A DNA stretch of 64,000 nucleotides. It comes from Mediterraneibacter massiliensis. GTDB taxonomy: Bacteria > Bacillota > Clostridia > Lachnospirales > Lachnospiraceae. Position 1 is the stretch's first letter. The number at the start of each line of letters is the position of its first letter. The stretch covers positions 1,629,902-1,693,901 of the forward strand of contig NZ_LN913001.1 in NCBI RefSeq assembly GCF_001487105.1, read 5' to 3'. A program made the position numbers and the translations under genes. The notes beneath the pieces are model-generated. The model searched no databases. It was given only the letters and a program-made list of their open reading frames with translations, and had not been told where the DNA came from. Positions 26,292 to 35,582 of the stretch are shown piece by piece.

Positions 26292-26600
26292 TTAAGCGTT
26301 TATTTTTTCAATCTTAACAGCCGTATACTGCTGTCTATGACCATTTTTCTTATGGTATCCAGTTTTTCTTTTATACTTGTAAACAACTACTTTTTTTGCT
26401 TTTCCATTTCCAACTACAGAAGCTGTTACTGTTGCACCTGCAACTGTCGGATTTCCAACAACCATTTTGTCATTGTTTACTGCAAGTACCTGATCGAATG
26501 TATAAGTTTCGCCAGCTTCTACACCAAGTTTTTCTACTTTAATGATATCGCCCTCAGCTACTTTGTACTGTTTACCACCTGTTGCTATAATTGCGTACAT
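26292..26600 (-). CDS. rplU: 50S ribosomal protein L21
   Basis: 102 residues from ATG 26600 (AGGAGGTG upstream; an upstream in-frame extension is in the leader). [18 protein letters not shown] and the C-terminal [18 protein letters not shown] are canonical. L21 binds domain V of 23S rRNA. It leads the rplU-prp-rpmA operon. Confidence 0.97.
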   Translation of the reverse strand: MYAIIATGGKQYKVAEGDIIKVEKLGVEAGETYTFDQVLAVNNDKMVVGNPTVAGATVTASVVGNGKAKKVVVYKYKRKTGYHKKNGHRQQYTAVKIEKINA

Positions 26601-26682
26601 ATGGCACCTCCTATTATCATTACTCGCCAATTACGGTGTCTGTCCTAAAACAGAACTTTATAAACCTCATTGTGCGGCATAC
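26601..26682 (-). promoter_or_regulatory. Candidate L21 autoregulatory leader
   Basis: About 80 bases separate the predicted transcription start from the rplU ATG. ACACC in the leader can pair with the GGTG of the AGGAGGTGCC ribosome site, with GTAATTGGCGAG in the loop. The position and RBS-masking design fit the Firmicute L21 leader, but I recognise it from layout, not by a covariance model. Confidence 0.5.
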
Positions 26683-26688
26683 TGTTGT

Positions 26689-26718
26689 AGTATAGCATAT
26701 CGCTTTTTGTTTCGTCAA
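26689..26718 (-). promoter_or_regulatory. Sigma-A promoter of rplU
   Basis: Minus-strand TTGACG (complement of 26713-26718) and TATACT (complement of 26689-26694), 18 bases apart, with an extended TG motif before the -10. Confidence 0.8.
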
Positions 26719-26774
26719 TAGATATTGACAACTTTTTTAGAAAATATAGCAATGAATTCATTCTATGTAAAAAT

Positions 26775-27188
26775 TTATTTGTCGCAGTCCCCTAGACGTT
26801 CATAGCAGTATTCGATGATGCTCCTACGCGTAATGATGCCAATAAACTTCTTCTGATCATCCACAACAGGCACATAGTTTTGATTCATCGCCCTTTTCAC
26901 AAGATCCTCCATATTGGAATCTGCAGAGACGACATCATAATCTGCTTTTCGCGGGAAGTCCTGAATAAAAATAGATTCTGCTTCCTTCAGATTTAAATTT
27001 GTATAGTCCTTGATTCCCCAAAGGATATCCCCTTCTGTGATCGTGCCTACGTATTCGCCTGCTTTATTCAGCATAGGGATAGAGGCATACTTATGATATT
27101 CCATTGTTTCCAGTGCCTGACGTAGCGTACTGTGATCATAAATGTATGCCACTTCACTTTTGGGTTTTAAAAAGAACAAAATGTTCAT
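26775..27188 (-). CDS. CBS-domain protein
   Basis: 137 residues made of two CBS repeats: the first ends around YVGTITEGDILWGI, the second has MNQNYVPVVDDQKKFIGIIT and RRSIIEYC. CBS pairs bind adenine nucleotides and act as sensors. No catalytic domain is attached. It lies 35 bases downstream of the aspartokinase gene, so co-transcription is likely; whether it senses anything linked to lysine or threonine synthesis is unknown. Confidence 0.85.
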   Translation of the reverse strand: MNILFFLKPKSEVAYIYDHSTLRQALETMEYHKYASIPMLNKAGEYVGTITEGDILWGIKDYTNLNLKEAESIFIQDFPRKADYDVVSADSNMEDLVKRAMNQNYVPVVDDQKKFIGIITRRSIIEYCYERLGDCDK

Positions 27189-27223
27189 TTGTCTTTCCGC
27201 CTTTTTCTTTCCTATTCTGTATC

Positions 27224-28543
27224 CTAAATCTGTGTCAGAACAAAAATTTCATACAATGCACGGATCGCATTTTTAAACTCATCATGTCTGACGCCGACAA
27301 TAATATTCAGCTCACTGGAGCCTTGGTCGATCATTTTTACATTGATATGCGCGTGAGCCAAGGCAGAGAAAATTCTGCCCGCTGTCCCGCGGGTCGATCT
27401 CATGCCTCGTCCTACGACAGCAATCAGAGCAAGATCGGATTCCAATTCGATATGATCCGGATCTACCGCTTTATGAATCCCGGCCAATATCTGCTGTTCT
27501 TTCTCCTCAAACTCATTTTTATGGACAAAGATCGTCATCGTATCGATCCCTGACGGCATGTGTTCGATTGAAATTTCATTTTCTTCGAATACCTGTAGTA
27601 CCTTGCGGCAAAATCCGATTTCTGAATTCATCATTGCCTTTTCAATCGTGATCGAAACAAACCCATCTGTCCCTGCAATACCTGTAATCGTATATTTAGG
27701 TTGTCTGCAAGTTCCTTCTACAATAAGTGTTCCCTTATCCTGGGGTGCATTGGTATTACGGATATTAATCGGGATTCCCGCTTTTCTCACAGGGAAAATC
27801 GCATCCTCGTGCAAAACACTGGCGCCCATATAGGAAAGCTCCCTAAGTTCTTTGTAGGTGATTGTCTCAATGGATTTTGGATTTTTGACAATCCTTGGAT
27901 CTGCGATCAAAAAGCCGGATACATCTGTCCAGTTTTCATATAGATCAGCTGTCACAGCCAAAGCCACCAGCGAACCGCTCACGTCAGAACCGCCTCTGGA
28001 AAACGTCACGACCGTACTGTCCTCTTTTGCACCGTAAAAACCAGGAATAACTGCATTTTCTACATTTAACAGACGGTCAGACAATAAACGGTTTGTCTTT
28101 TCGTCATTAAAAGTCCCATCTTCGTTAAAACGGATGACTTCCGCTGCATCGATAAAATCAAAATCCAGATAAGCAGCCATAATGATCCCATTTAAATATT
28201 CTCCGCGTGAGGCGGCATAATCTCTTCCCGCCTTCTTTTCAAAGTTTTCCTCTATGATTCCGAATTCCTCATCTAATGAAAGATCTAGATTTAATCCATC
28301 TATAATCTCTTGATAGCGTGCATGAATCTGTTCGAGTAAATTTATAAATTCCTCATCTTTTTCTGCTGCTTCATAACAGTTATACAGCATATCAGTGACT
28401 TTTGTATCTCCAGCAAAGCGTTTTCCGGGAGCTGATGGAACTACATACCGTCTTGCCGGATCCTGGCGGATGATCTCTCCTACTTTCTTAAATTGTTCAG
28501 CGCTTGCAAGAGAGCTTCCTCCGAATTTTACTACTTTCTTCAT
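27224..28543 (-). CDS. lysC: Aspartate kinase
   Basis: 439 residues from ATG 28543 (GGAGG upstream; the longer TTG frame is less likely). The amino-acid kinase domain starts with KKVVKFGGSSLAS and contains FSRGGSDVSGSLVALAV. Two ACT regulatory domains follow after about residue 300 (GFVSITIEKAMMNSEIGFCR, then DLALIAVVGRGMRSTRGTAG). It phosphorylates aspartate in the first step of lysine, threonine and methionine synthesis. It is transcribed from its own promoter with a 70-base leader that is too short for a lysine riboswitch. Confidence 0.93.
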   Translation of the reverse strand: MKKVVKFGGSSLASAEQFKKVGEIIRQDPARRYVVPSAPGKRFAGDTKVTDMLYNCYEAAEKDEEFINLLEQIHARYQEIIDGLNLDLSLDEEFGIIEENFEKKAGRDYAASRGEYLNGIIMAAYLDFDFIDAAEVIRFNEDGTFNDEKTNRLLSDRLLNVENAVIPGFYGAKEDSTVVTFSRGGSDVSGSLVALAVTADLYENWTDVSGFLIADPRIVKNPKSIETITYKELRELSYMGASVLHEDAIFPVRKAGIPINIRNTNAPQDKGTLIVEGTCRQPKYTITGIAGTDGFVSITIEKAMMNSEIGFCRKVLQVFEENEISIEHMPSGIDTMTIFVHKNEFEEKEQQILAGIHKAVDPDHIELESDLALIAVVGRGMRSTRGTAGRIFSALAHAHINVKMIDQGSSELNIIVGVRHDEFKNAIRALYEIFVLTQI

Positions 28544-28619
28544 TTTTTTAATTTCCTCCAAACGGTTTTTCTCTATAATTCAGTGGGAAAATCCTGTATT
28601 CTCCGCATTCTAGTACCAT

Positions 28620-28648
28620 ATTATACCGCTTCTTTAAAAACTTGTAAA
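28620..28648 (-). promoter_or_regulatory. Sigma-A promoter of the aspartokinase gene
   Basis: Minus-strand TTTACA (complement of 28643-28648) and perfect TATAAT (complement of 28620-28625), spacer 17. It lies directly after the ybaK stop codon. Confidence 0.8.
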
Positions 28649-28651
28649 TCT

Positions 28652-29131
28652 TTATTTTATGACATCCGCATATTGGGCGTCTGTCACATTCTTAAGATCA
28701 TCCGGACGCAATTTTAACTGCATGCCCGGCTTGCCCCCGCTTACATATAAGCAGTCCAAAATACAGGCGGTACGGTCGATCAGTGTTGTATATTTCTTTT
28801 TCATACCGATTGCCGTGCATCCCCCGCGTATATATCCTGTTATCTTATTTAATTCTTTTACGGGAAGCATTTCTATAGATTTTTCTTTGACACTGCGGGC
28901 AGCTTTTTTCAGATCTAATTCTGCCGCGACCGGAATAACAAATACATAGTATTCGCCGCTTTTCCCAACCGTTACAAGGGTCTTATATACCTGTTCATGC
29001 GGAAGACCTGCCGTATCTGCTGCTGTGACTCCATCAACAAAGACATCACACGCATATGTCTGGAAGGTATATTGTATCTTCTTTCTGTCTAAAATACGCA
29101 TTGCATTTGTTTTTAATTCTTTTTTACTCAT
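28652..29131 (-). CDS. ybaK: Cys-tRNA(Pro)/Cys-tRNA(Cys) deacylase, YbaK/EbsC type
   Basis: 159 residues, one YbaK editing domain. Family features: VYKTLVTVGKSGEYYVFVIP with the catalytic-region Lys, VKELNKITGYIRGGCTAIGM with the GxGG-like substrate loop, and ACILDCLYVSGGKPGMQLKL. It frees Cys mischarged on tRNA-Pro. TGGAGGAG precedes the ATG. Confidence 0.92.
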   Translation of the reverse strand: MSKKELKTNAMRILDRKKIQYTFQTYACDVFVDGVTAADTAGLPHEQVYKTLVTVGKSGEYYVFVIPVAAELDLKKAARSVKEKSIEMLPVKELNKITGYIRGGCTAIGMKKKYTTLIDRTACILDCLYVSGGKPGMQLKLRPDDLKNVTDAQYADVIK

Positions 29132-29214
29132 TTCTCCTCCATTTTAAATTGTATACAAAAATACAGTTTAATTTTCGCAATATTATTACACAGGTAAGGC
29201 ATAATATTCTCGTA

Positions 29215-30444
29215 TTAATTATTGTATAATTGTATACAATCTATAGAAGAAAGCAATTCATGGAGTGGTTTACGCACTTTTTTTCGTGTGATCTCCACCA
29301 GCTGAAGTGGCGTGACATCTACAAACGTGGTCTGTATCGGATCCTTTTCCAGATAACAGCGCAGTTCTTTAACCAAAGTCTTTTTTTCATCTTCCGTTTC
29401 CATGTTTATAAAATCTATGATGATAATTCCGGAAAGATTTCGCAGGCGGATTTGGCGAGCCGCCTCTTTTGCCGCTTCCATGTTGACTTGAAACCCCGCA
29501 TCCTTACGTTTCTTCTTAGCTGTATATTTTCCTGTGTTTACATCGATCACTGTCAAAGCTTCTGTAGGCTGGATGACCAGATATCCTCCATTCTTCAGCC
29601 ACACACGCTCTTTACTCACTTTTTCCAGTACACTTTGCGTACTATATAAGTTTGCAAGAGAAAGCTGTTTATCGTCATATAGCTTCAGCAAAGCAAGAAG
29701 CTCTGGCTGTTCCTGAAGAAAATATTTTTGTATATCTGTATACAATTCTTTGTTATCAATGATGATTTCTTCCAGACCTTCTGTATATACATTTTTTAAA
29801 TCTGTAATATAGGCAGGCGGAGCAGATCTAAGACAAGAATAACAAGTCCTTGTCTGTGCCGTATCCAAAATTTTTTTGTATTCTTCCCGCAATCTTTCTA
29901 TCTCTGCTGCAACTGTTTCAAATGGTACGGTTACAGCATTTGTACGGATGATCAATCCAAATCTATCATTTTTTAATGCGGAAAGCTGTGTCTTATATGT
30001 CTCTTTTATATCTTTTGGCAGTTTCCCTGAGACACCGATCCTCGTATTACCATGTGTCAGAACGGCATATCTGCCTGTCAAACTCAAATTACTCGTAACA
30101 GTCGCCGCTTTTGTCTTCACCGCTTCTTTATTGATCTGTACAATAAGTTCATCGTCTATGTTGATTGTTTTTTTCCCTTGTTTATGCGCAAAAATTGCGT
30201 GTTCAGCCTGACTGATGTCATAATAGCAGTTCACCCCTTTTTGAATTTCAACAAAAGCAGCACCTATGTTTTCTACGATAGTTTTTACTTTTCCTATGTA
30301 GATATTTCCAAGTGCAGGTTCTGTCTGCTGCTTTTCCTCTATAAGCGCAGAGCAATGGATCTCTGCAATTTCTCCATCTTCCACAAAGTATGTCCAGACA
30401 TATTTTCCTTCTATAATCAGTAGTACTTTTCTTTTTTTATACAT
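29215..30444 (-). CDS. rng: Ribonuclease E/G family protein
   Basis: 409 residues, the short RNase G type. An S1-like region (GNIYIGKVKTIVENIGAAFV) is at about 47-66. The catalytic DNase-I-like domain contains TVIDVNTGKYT with the metal-binding Asp and GIIIIDFINMETEDEK. It processes or degrades RNA endonucleolytically. It has a CxxC (TRTCYSCLRSAP) that may correspond to the zinc link. It follows the two radical-SAM-related genes as in other Clostridia. Confidence 0.9.
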   Translation of the reverse strand: MYKKRKVLLIIEGKYVWTYFVEDGEIAEIHCSALIEEKQQTEPALGNIYIGKVKTIVENIGAAFVEIQKGVNCYYDISQAEHAIFAHKQGKKTINIDDELIVQINKEAVKTKAATVTSNLSLTGRYAVLTHGNTRIGVSGKLPKDIKETYKTQLSALKNDRFGLIIRTNAVTVPFETVAAEIERLREEYKKILDTAQTRTCYSCLRSAPPAYITDLKNVYTEGLEEIIIDNKELYTDIQKYFLQEQPELLALLKLYDDKQLSLANLYSTQSVLEKVSKERVWLKNGGYLVIQPTEALTVIDVNTGKYTAKKKRKDAGFQVNMEAAKEAARQIRLRNLSGIIIIDFINMETEDEKKTLVKELRCYLEKDPIQTTFVDVTPLQLVEITRKKVRKPLHELLSSIDCIQLYNN

Positions 30445-30459
30445 GAATTTGCCTCCCGA

Positions 30460-31179
30460 TCAATGAGCAGAAACATCCGTGATTTCTTTCCCAAGTGATT
30501 CCAGTGTCACCAGCCTGCGCTGTCCCTCTGTTCCTACATTTGCATACATTTCCAGGCGATGATGGGAAAAGCGAAATTCTTCAGCGGGAAGCTGCAAAAA
30601 ATGTAAAAATGCTTCCATGACAAGCCCAGGTTTCAAATTCTCTGCACTCCCGGCTGCGTTTTGCATATAGATTGCCTCTCCTTTGACAGACAGTTTGTAG
30701 ATCATAGGCCGTATATCCACTTTCTGTTCACTACGTTTTGTCTGTTTTACAATTCGTATCTGAGGCTGTTCATAAAACCGGTTCAGCTGTTCTTTCCAAT
30801 CTGGCGGAAATGTTCCTTTTGAAACGGTTGTCAAATACTCTGCCGCTGAGAGTATCGTCATTCCTGTCATCTTCTTTTCTTCTGCGATCTGTCTGAAACT
30901 TACAACTTCGATTCCCTCTACACACGCTGCATTCATACGTCGAACTGCTTCTTCCCCATTAATCGGTTCTTGTAATTCTATATCAAAATATTCACCATCG
31001 CTGGAAAGTCCTATCCCCAGCGGGCTGGCAAAAGACATGATCATGTGCGGGCTAAAGCCTCCGGTAAATGCGATTGGAATCTGCGCCCTTCTCATAACTT
31101 TTTGAAAAAAACGCATCACATCCAGATGCCCGATAAAACGCATAGCGCCATATTTTCTGAATTTAATTCTTACTTTCAT
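30460..31179 (-). CDS. TIGR03936/DUF2344 radical-SAM-associated protein
   Basis: 239 residues from ATG 31179 (TGGAGGGGG upstream), overlapping the upstream radical SAM gene by 17 bases. The start MKVRIKFRKYGAMRFIGHLD and AFTGGFSPHMIMSFASPLGI are the family signature. In many genomes it is fused to or follows a TIGR03960-type radical SAM protein, exactly as here. The exact reaction is not established; a link to tRNA or ribosome modification is only an inference from the neighbours RNase G and L21. Confidence 0.88.
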   Translation of the reverse strand: MKVRIKFRKYGAMRFIGHLDVMRFFQKVMRRAQIPIAFTGGFSPHMIMSFASPLGIGLSSDGEYFDIELQEPINGEEAVRRMNAACVEGIEVVSFRQIAEEKKMTGMTILSAAEYLTTVSKGTFPPDWKEQLNRFYEQPQIRIVKQTKRSEQKVDIRPMIYKLSVKGEAIYMQNAAGSAENLKPGLVMEAFLHFLQLPAEEFRFSHHRLEMYANVGTEGQRRLVTLESLGKEITDVSAH

Positions 31180-33028
31180 AGCAGACACCCCCTCCAAAAA
31201 TAGATGCCCCGCATCCTGAACACCGAGACTTACAATTTAAAGTGACTTCACATCTCATGGCCCGCTCCCATTCCGCTCTAAGGAATTTGCGCGTCACACC
31301 GATATCAATAAAATCCCAAGGGAACAATTCATCTTCCGCTCTTTCACGGAGTGTATAGAAATCTATATCCACATGCATATTTTCAAAAGCCTGCATCCAA
31401 AGATCATTTTGAAAAGACTCTGTCCAGGAATCGTACAGGCATCCCAGACGATATGCCTCTTCTATCACTTTTCCGATACGCCTGTCTCCGCGTGCCATAA
31501 CCCCCTCTAAGACGGTTACTTGTGCGTCATGCCAATTATATCGCAGACTTTTCCGGTTCAGCTGTTCTTTAAATTCCTGATTTACAATAGCTGCCCTATC
31601 CATATATTCCCTGCTTGTCAGCATAGGAGCCCACTGAAATGGAGTAAAAGGTTTTGGCACAAAAAAGGAGGAACTTGCTGTGATCTGACATTTTCCATTA
31701 CGTTTTTCTTTTGGAATCTCATAATATCTGCGCGCCACTTTATCAGATAGACGGGCAATCTCCTTTATGTCCTCCTCAGTCTCTGTCGGAAGCCCCAGCA
31801 TAAAGTATAATTTTACTTTAGACCAGCCGCCTTCAAATGCTTCCCCTGCGCCTTCTAATATCATTTCTTCCGTCAGACCTTTATTGATAACGTCACGCAT
31901 CCTTTGCGATCCGGCTTCCGGAGCAAATGTGAGGCTGCTTTTACGGATGTCCTGCACTTTTCCCATCACATCCAACGAAAACGCGTCGATCCTAAGCGAC
32001 GGCAAAGAGATATTAATTCCTCTTCCATGGAATTCATCTATCAGAAATGTAACTAGTTCTTCCAATTTTGAATAGTCACTGGAGCTTAAGGAACTCAAAG
32101 AAATTTCTTCATGCCCTGTATTTTCCAACATTTTTTTTGCCAGCTTTTTTAAAGATTCTATATCGCGTTCTCTGGTAGGACGGTATATCATACCCGCTTG
32201 GCAGAATCTGCATCCACGTATACACCCTCTCTGAATTTCCAGTACTGCTCTGTCCTGCACTGCTTTGATAAAGGGAACAACCGGTGCTTCCGGATAAGGA
32301 GCGCCTGTCATATCCATGAGAACCTGCTTTTTTACGACAGCCGGAGCATGTGCATTGACAGGCGCAAAAGAAGCAAGCGTTCCGTCTTCTTTATAGGTGG
32401 CTTCATAAAACTGCGGCACATAAATTCCTTCGATCTGCGCGGCATATTCTAAAAATTCTTGTCTGCTTTTTCCTTCCTTTCTGCATTTTTTATATGTATC
32501 AAACAATGCATCATATACGGTTTCCCCTTCTCCAATATAAAACAGATCAAAAAATTCTGCCAAAGGCTCTGGATTATAGGCACATGGACCTCCGCCTATC
32601 ACGATCGGATCGCTTTCTGTACGATTGTCAGCATGAAGTGGGATCTTACTCAGATCGAGAATCTGCAAAATATTTGTATAGCACATCTCAAACTGAAGCG
32701 TAATCCCTAAAAAATCAAAATTTTTAACAGGGCTTTGCGATTCTAAAGCAAAAAGAGGTATATCGTGTTCACGCAGGATCTTATCCAGATCTAGCCACGG
32801 TGAATACACTCGCTCACACCATACATCCTCTCTTTTATTAAACATATCATAGAGAATCTGTATCCCCAGATGGGACATCCCAACCTCATACACGTCCGGG
32901 AAGCATAGCGCAAAGTGTATGTCCACACTTTCCGCCTCTTTCATAACAGCGTTCAGTTCTCCGCCAATATAGCGGGCCGGTTTTTCGATATTTAATAATA
33001 TTTCATCATTTAAAGCCAGTTTTCTCAT
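31163..33028 (-). CDS. TIGR03960-type B12-binding-domain radical SAM protein
   Basis: 621 residues. An N-terminal B12-binding-like Rossmann region (HFALCFPDVYEVGMSHLGIQ, then VIGGGPCAYNPEPLAEFFD) precedes the radical SAM core with the cluster motif in QRGCIRGCRFCQAGMIYRP. A C-terminal cysteine-rich tail (NCKSRCSGCGASIFGGGVC) may bind a further cluster. Its substrate is unknown. It starts the operon that continues with the DUF2344 protein and RNase G. Confidence 0.9.
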   Translation of the reverse strand: MRKLALNDEILLNIEKPARYIGGELNAVMKEAESVDIHFALCFPDVYEVGMSHLGIQILYDMFNKREDVWCERVYSPWLDLDKILREHDIPLFALESQSPVKNFDFLGITLQFEMCYTNILQILDLSKIPLHADNRTESDPIVIGGGPCAYNPEPLAEFFDLFYIGEGETVYDALFDTYKKCRKEGKSRQEFLEYAAQIEGIYVPQFYEATYKEDGTLASFAPVNAHAPAVVKKQVLMDMTGAPYPEAPVVPFIKAVQDRAVLEIQRGCIRGCRFCQAGMIYRPTRERDIESLKKLAKKMLENTGHEEISLSSLSSSDYSKLEELVTFLIDEFHGRGINISLPSLRIDAFSLDVMGKVQDIRKSSLTFAPEAGSQRMRDVINKGLTEEMILEGAGEAFEGGWSKVKLYFMLGLPTETEEDIKEIARLSDKVARRYYEIPKEKRNGKCQITASSSFFVPKPFTPFQWAPMLTSREYMDRAAIVNQEFKEQLNRKSLRYNWHDAQVTVLEGVMARGDRRIGKVIEEAYRLGCLYDSWTESFQNDLWMQAFENMHVDIDFYTLRERAEDELFPWDFIDIGVTRKFLRAEWERAMRCEVTLNCKSRCSGCGASIFGGGVCYESKN

Positions 33029-33088
33029 ACTTATCCTTTCAAAATCCGCATAAAAAGAAATAGCGGAAAATTACAATTAATCTATTGT

Positions 33089-33117
33089 ATTATATACATT
33101 TTAGAAAAGAAGTTCAA
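33089..33117 (-). promoter_or_regulatory. Sigma-A promoter of the radical SAM-RNase G operon
   Basis: Minus-strand TTGAAC (complement of 33112-33117) and perfect TATAAT (complement of 33089-33094), spacer 17. Confidence 0.82.
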
Positions 33118-33127
33118 GAGGCGAGAA

Positions 33128-33170
33128 AAAGCACGAAAGAAAACCAAACCTGTTTTTACTTTCGTGCTTT
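33128..33170 (-). terminator. Terminator after the unknown 33245-33559 gene
   Basis: 12-base perfect arms (33128-33139 and 33159-33170) with an internally part-paired 19-base loop; T-rich flank on the minus strand. It isolates this unit from the radical SAM operon. Confidence 0.75.
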
Positions 33171-33244
33171 ATTCAAGCTCAAACCTACTTACCTATAAAT
33201 CACTGTCAGACATTCAGCACCTGCTGTGAGCCCCCGATAAATAT

Positions 33245-33559
33245 TTATAATTGTTTCCATACTTCTTCCAGTACTTCTACATCCATCTGTTTCTCGATCT
33301 GGTTTACAATCTGTTCACTTCCTACTTCTGCCACTTTGATTTGATTTGCATCTACACACACATAACAGACAAAACAGAGAAGCCCGATTGCGGCACGAAA
33401 AAAAAAGCTGTTCTTCGGTTCTGCCTGTTCGTCCGTTTCATACAATTCATGGATAATATTCCCATATCGAGGATGAACTGCCGGCAGAGATATATTCTCA
33501 TCATACAGCTTGCGGGTCTGACGCAGCAGTTCTCGGCGCCGTCTTTCAGATTCATTCAT
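33245..33559 (-). CDS. Unknown small membrane protein
   Basis: 104 residues that I do not recognise. The N-terminal third is highly charged (NESERRRRELLRQTRKLYDE) with a PAVHPRYGNIIHELYE segment. One hydrophobic stretch (about 50-68, FFFRAAIGLLCFVCYVCV) would cross the membrane, followed by an acidic, probably extracellular helical tail. AAAGGAG precedes the ATG and a terminator follows, so it looks like a real gene in its own unit. Confidence 0.65.
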   Translation of the reverse strand: MNESERRRRELLRQTRKLYDENISLPAVHPRYGNIIHELYETDEQAEPKNSFFFRAAIGLLCFVCYVCVDANQIKVAEVGSEQIVNQIEKQMDVEVLEEVWKQL

Positions 33560-33696
33560 AAACAGTACTCCTTTCGACTATAACTGCCTGTTTCAAATGA
33601 TGTTCTTTCTAATATTTATGTATGTTTATAAATCTTTAGAACTTCCCGCTATTTGCTTGATAAGAGCTGTTTCCTGCCGACAGCAATCATGTTCGT

Positions 33697-34980
33697 CTAT
33701 CTTTCTGCCAGTTCTTTCGTAATATCTTCCCATGTCACATTTTTTTCTGCCATAAGGACCATTACATGGTACAGAAAATCTGAGATCTCATATTTGATTT
33801 CTTCAGGATTCGGATTTTTCGCAGCAATAACGATCTCTGTCGCTTCTTCTCCGACTTTCTTTAATATTTTATCAAGCCCTTTTTCAAACAGATAATTTGT
33901 GTAAGAACCTTCTTTTGGATGTTCCTTTCTGTCCATGATTGTTTGATAGACATTTTCAAATATCTGCAGAGGATTTTTTGCATCATAATCATTTCCTACA
34001 ATCGGCTGGTAGAAACAAGTACGGTTTCCTGTGTGACATGCGGCGCCTATCTGTTCCACTTTCGCCAAAAGGGTGTCTTTGTCACAATCGATCGTAAGAG
34101 TCCGCACATACTGGAAATGTCCGGAGGTCTCCCCTTTTACCCACTGAGATTTCCTGCTTCTGCTGTAATAAGTCATCCTCCCAGTTTTAACAGTATTTTC
34201 AAAGGCCTCTTCGTCCATATATGCCATCATCAATACTTCATTCGTCTTAAAGTCCTGTACAACAACAGGAAGTAGTCCGTCGGAATTTAATTTAAACTCA
34301 GAAAAATCCATCAAACTTTCAAAAGATGTCATCTTGATTCCTTCTTTTGCGCAGATTCCCTTGAATGCATTAAAATCCATTTCACGCTGGCTGATAAACA
34401 TCCCCGACACGCCTTTTACACCATCACATTTTAAAATCTTGAGGATTTCGCTCTGTTCCATTGTATCAGTCACTACAACACATGGAATTTCTGTTATATT
34501 CATAACAGAATTCAGATCCAGTCGATGCATGAATACGATTTCTGTACTGTATTCTTCAATCAGATGCTGCTGTTTAAACAAGGCATCAAAATCATTGAGA
34601 GAGACTGCAATCCGTTCTTTGCCAAATCGCTTTGCCACATCCTCGATCAACTCTAAAGAAACCGGCTTTGAAAAATTAAGCATCGCCCGTTTTGCGCCTG
34701 CATAGAGAATCTTTTTCACATCCTCCTGCCTGCGGATATTTCCGCCTGCGATCATAGGAATACTGATAACACGGTGGATCTTCTTCATCAGATCGATCGC
34801 TTCGTCATGTTCTTCATCTGAATTTGACAGATCAAAAATGATCAGTTCATCTGCCCCCATCTCACTGTAATACTTTGCCAGGGCAACGACATCAGCTGCC
34901 ACAACTGTTCTGTTGTCAAACCAGGTTACTGCTTTCCCTCCATCTATAAATATGCAGGGAGTCAATCTTTTATAGCTCAT
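33697..34980 (-). CDS. hisIE: HisIE with an N-terminal degenerate HisF-like barrel
   Basis: 427 residues in three parts. Residues 1-225 resemble HisA/HisF ([13 protein letters not shown], then [16 protein letters not shown] and [19 protein letters not shown]). But the catalytic Asp11 of HisF is Phe11 and the C-terminal phosphate-binding SGG motif is not visible. Residues about 230-335 are HisI, phosphoribosyl-AMP cyclohydrolase ([29 protein letters not shown]). Residues about 340-427 are HisE, phosphoribosyl-ATP pyrophosphatase ([14 protein letters not shown]). It catalyses steps 2 and 3 of histidine synthesis. It is last in the operon. Confidence 0.9.
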   Translation of the reverse strand: MSYKRLTPCIFIDGGKAVTWFDNRTVVAADVVALAKYYSEMGADELIIFDLSNSDEEHDEAIDLMKKIHRVISIPMIAGGNIRRQEDVKKILYAGAKRAMLNFSKPVSLELIEDVAKRFGKERIAVSLNDFDALFKQQHLIEEYSTEIVFMHRLDLNSVMNITEIPCVVVTDTMEQSEILKILKCDGVKGVSGMFISQREMDFNAFKGICAKEGIKMTSFESLMDFSEFKLNSDGLLPVVVQDFKTNEVLMMAYMDEEAFENTVKTGRMTYYSRSRKSQWVKGETSGHFQYVRTLTIDCDKDTLLAKVEQIGAACHTGNRTCFYQPIVGNDYDAKNPLQIFENVYQTIMDRKEHPKEGSYTNYLFEKGLDKILKKVGEEATEIVIAAKNPNPEEIKYEISDFLYHVMVLMAEKNVTWEDITKELAER

Positions 34981-34994
34981 TTCTCATTTCTCCT

Positions 34995-35582
34995 TTATAA
35001 GCTGCCCTTTGTAGACCAGACTTCTTTTATCCTGGGTTCAGGCATTGTAGCAGCATCCAAAGCTTTTCCGAATGCTTTGAACAATGCTTCTGCCATATGA
35101 TGATCATTTCCCTTCTCCAGGATTTTCAAGTGCAGATTCATTGCCGCACTGTAGGATACTGCATAGAAAAATTCCCGCACCATCGCTGTATCCATAGTTC
35201 CAAGAAGCGGAACATTAAATTTTGCATCATACTTCAAATACGGACGGCCAGACAGATCTACCGCACTTAAGGCAAGTGTTTCATCCATGGGGAGGATATA
35301 AAATCCATACCTTTTGATACCTGTCTTATCGCCCAGCGCTTCTGCGATCGCCTGCCCAAGTACGATTCCTGTATCTTCGATCGTATGATGACTGTCTACA
35401 TCCAGATCTCCCTGTGCGCATACGTCCAGATCAAACAGACCGTGTCTTGCAAAACCGTCCAGCATATGGTCAAAGAACGGGATTCCCGTATTGATACGCG
35501 TATTACCCTGTCCATCCAGGCAAATACTAAGTGTTATATCTGTCTCCTTTGTCTTCCGTGTACATCTTCCGATACGTTTCAT
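34995..35582 (-). CDS. hisB: Imidazoleglycerol-phosphate dehydratase
   Basis: 195 residues, monofunctional. Metal-binding motifs are intact: FFDHMLDGFARHG, DSHHTIEDTGIVLGQA, and the C-terminal NDHHMAEALFKAFGKAL. It dehydrates imidazoleglycerol phosphate. It overlaps the hisD stop by 4 bases. Confidence 0.97.
   Translation of the reverse strand: MKRIGRCTRKTKETDITLSICLDGQGNTRINTGIPFFDHMLDGFARHGLFDLDVCAQGDLDVDSHHTIEDTGIVLGQAIAEALGDKTGIKRYGFYILPMDETLALSAVDLSGRPYLKYDAKFNVPLLGTMDTAMVREFFYAVSYSAAMNLHLKILEKGNDHHMAEALFKAFGKALDAATMPEPRIKEVWSTKGSL

Noticed and set aside
28543..28613. Lysine riboswitch upstream of aspartokinase
   Set aside because: The leader is about 70 bases, too short for the known lysine aptamer plus expression platform.
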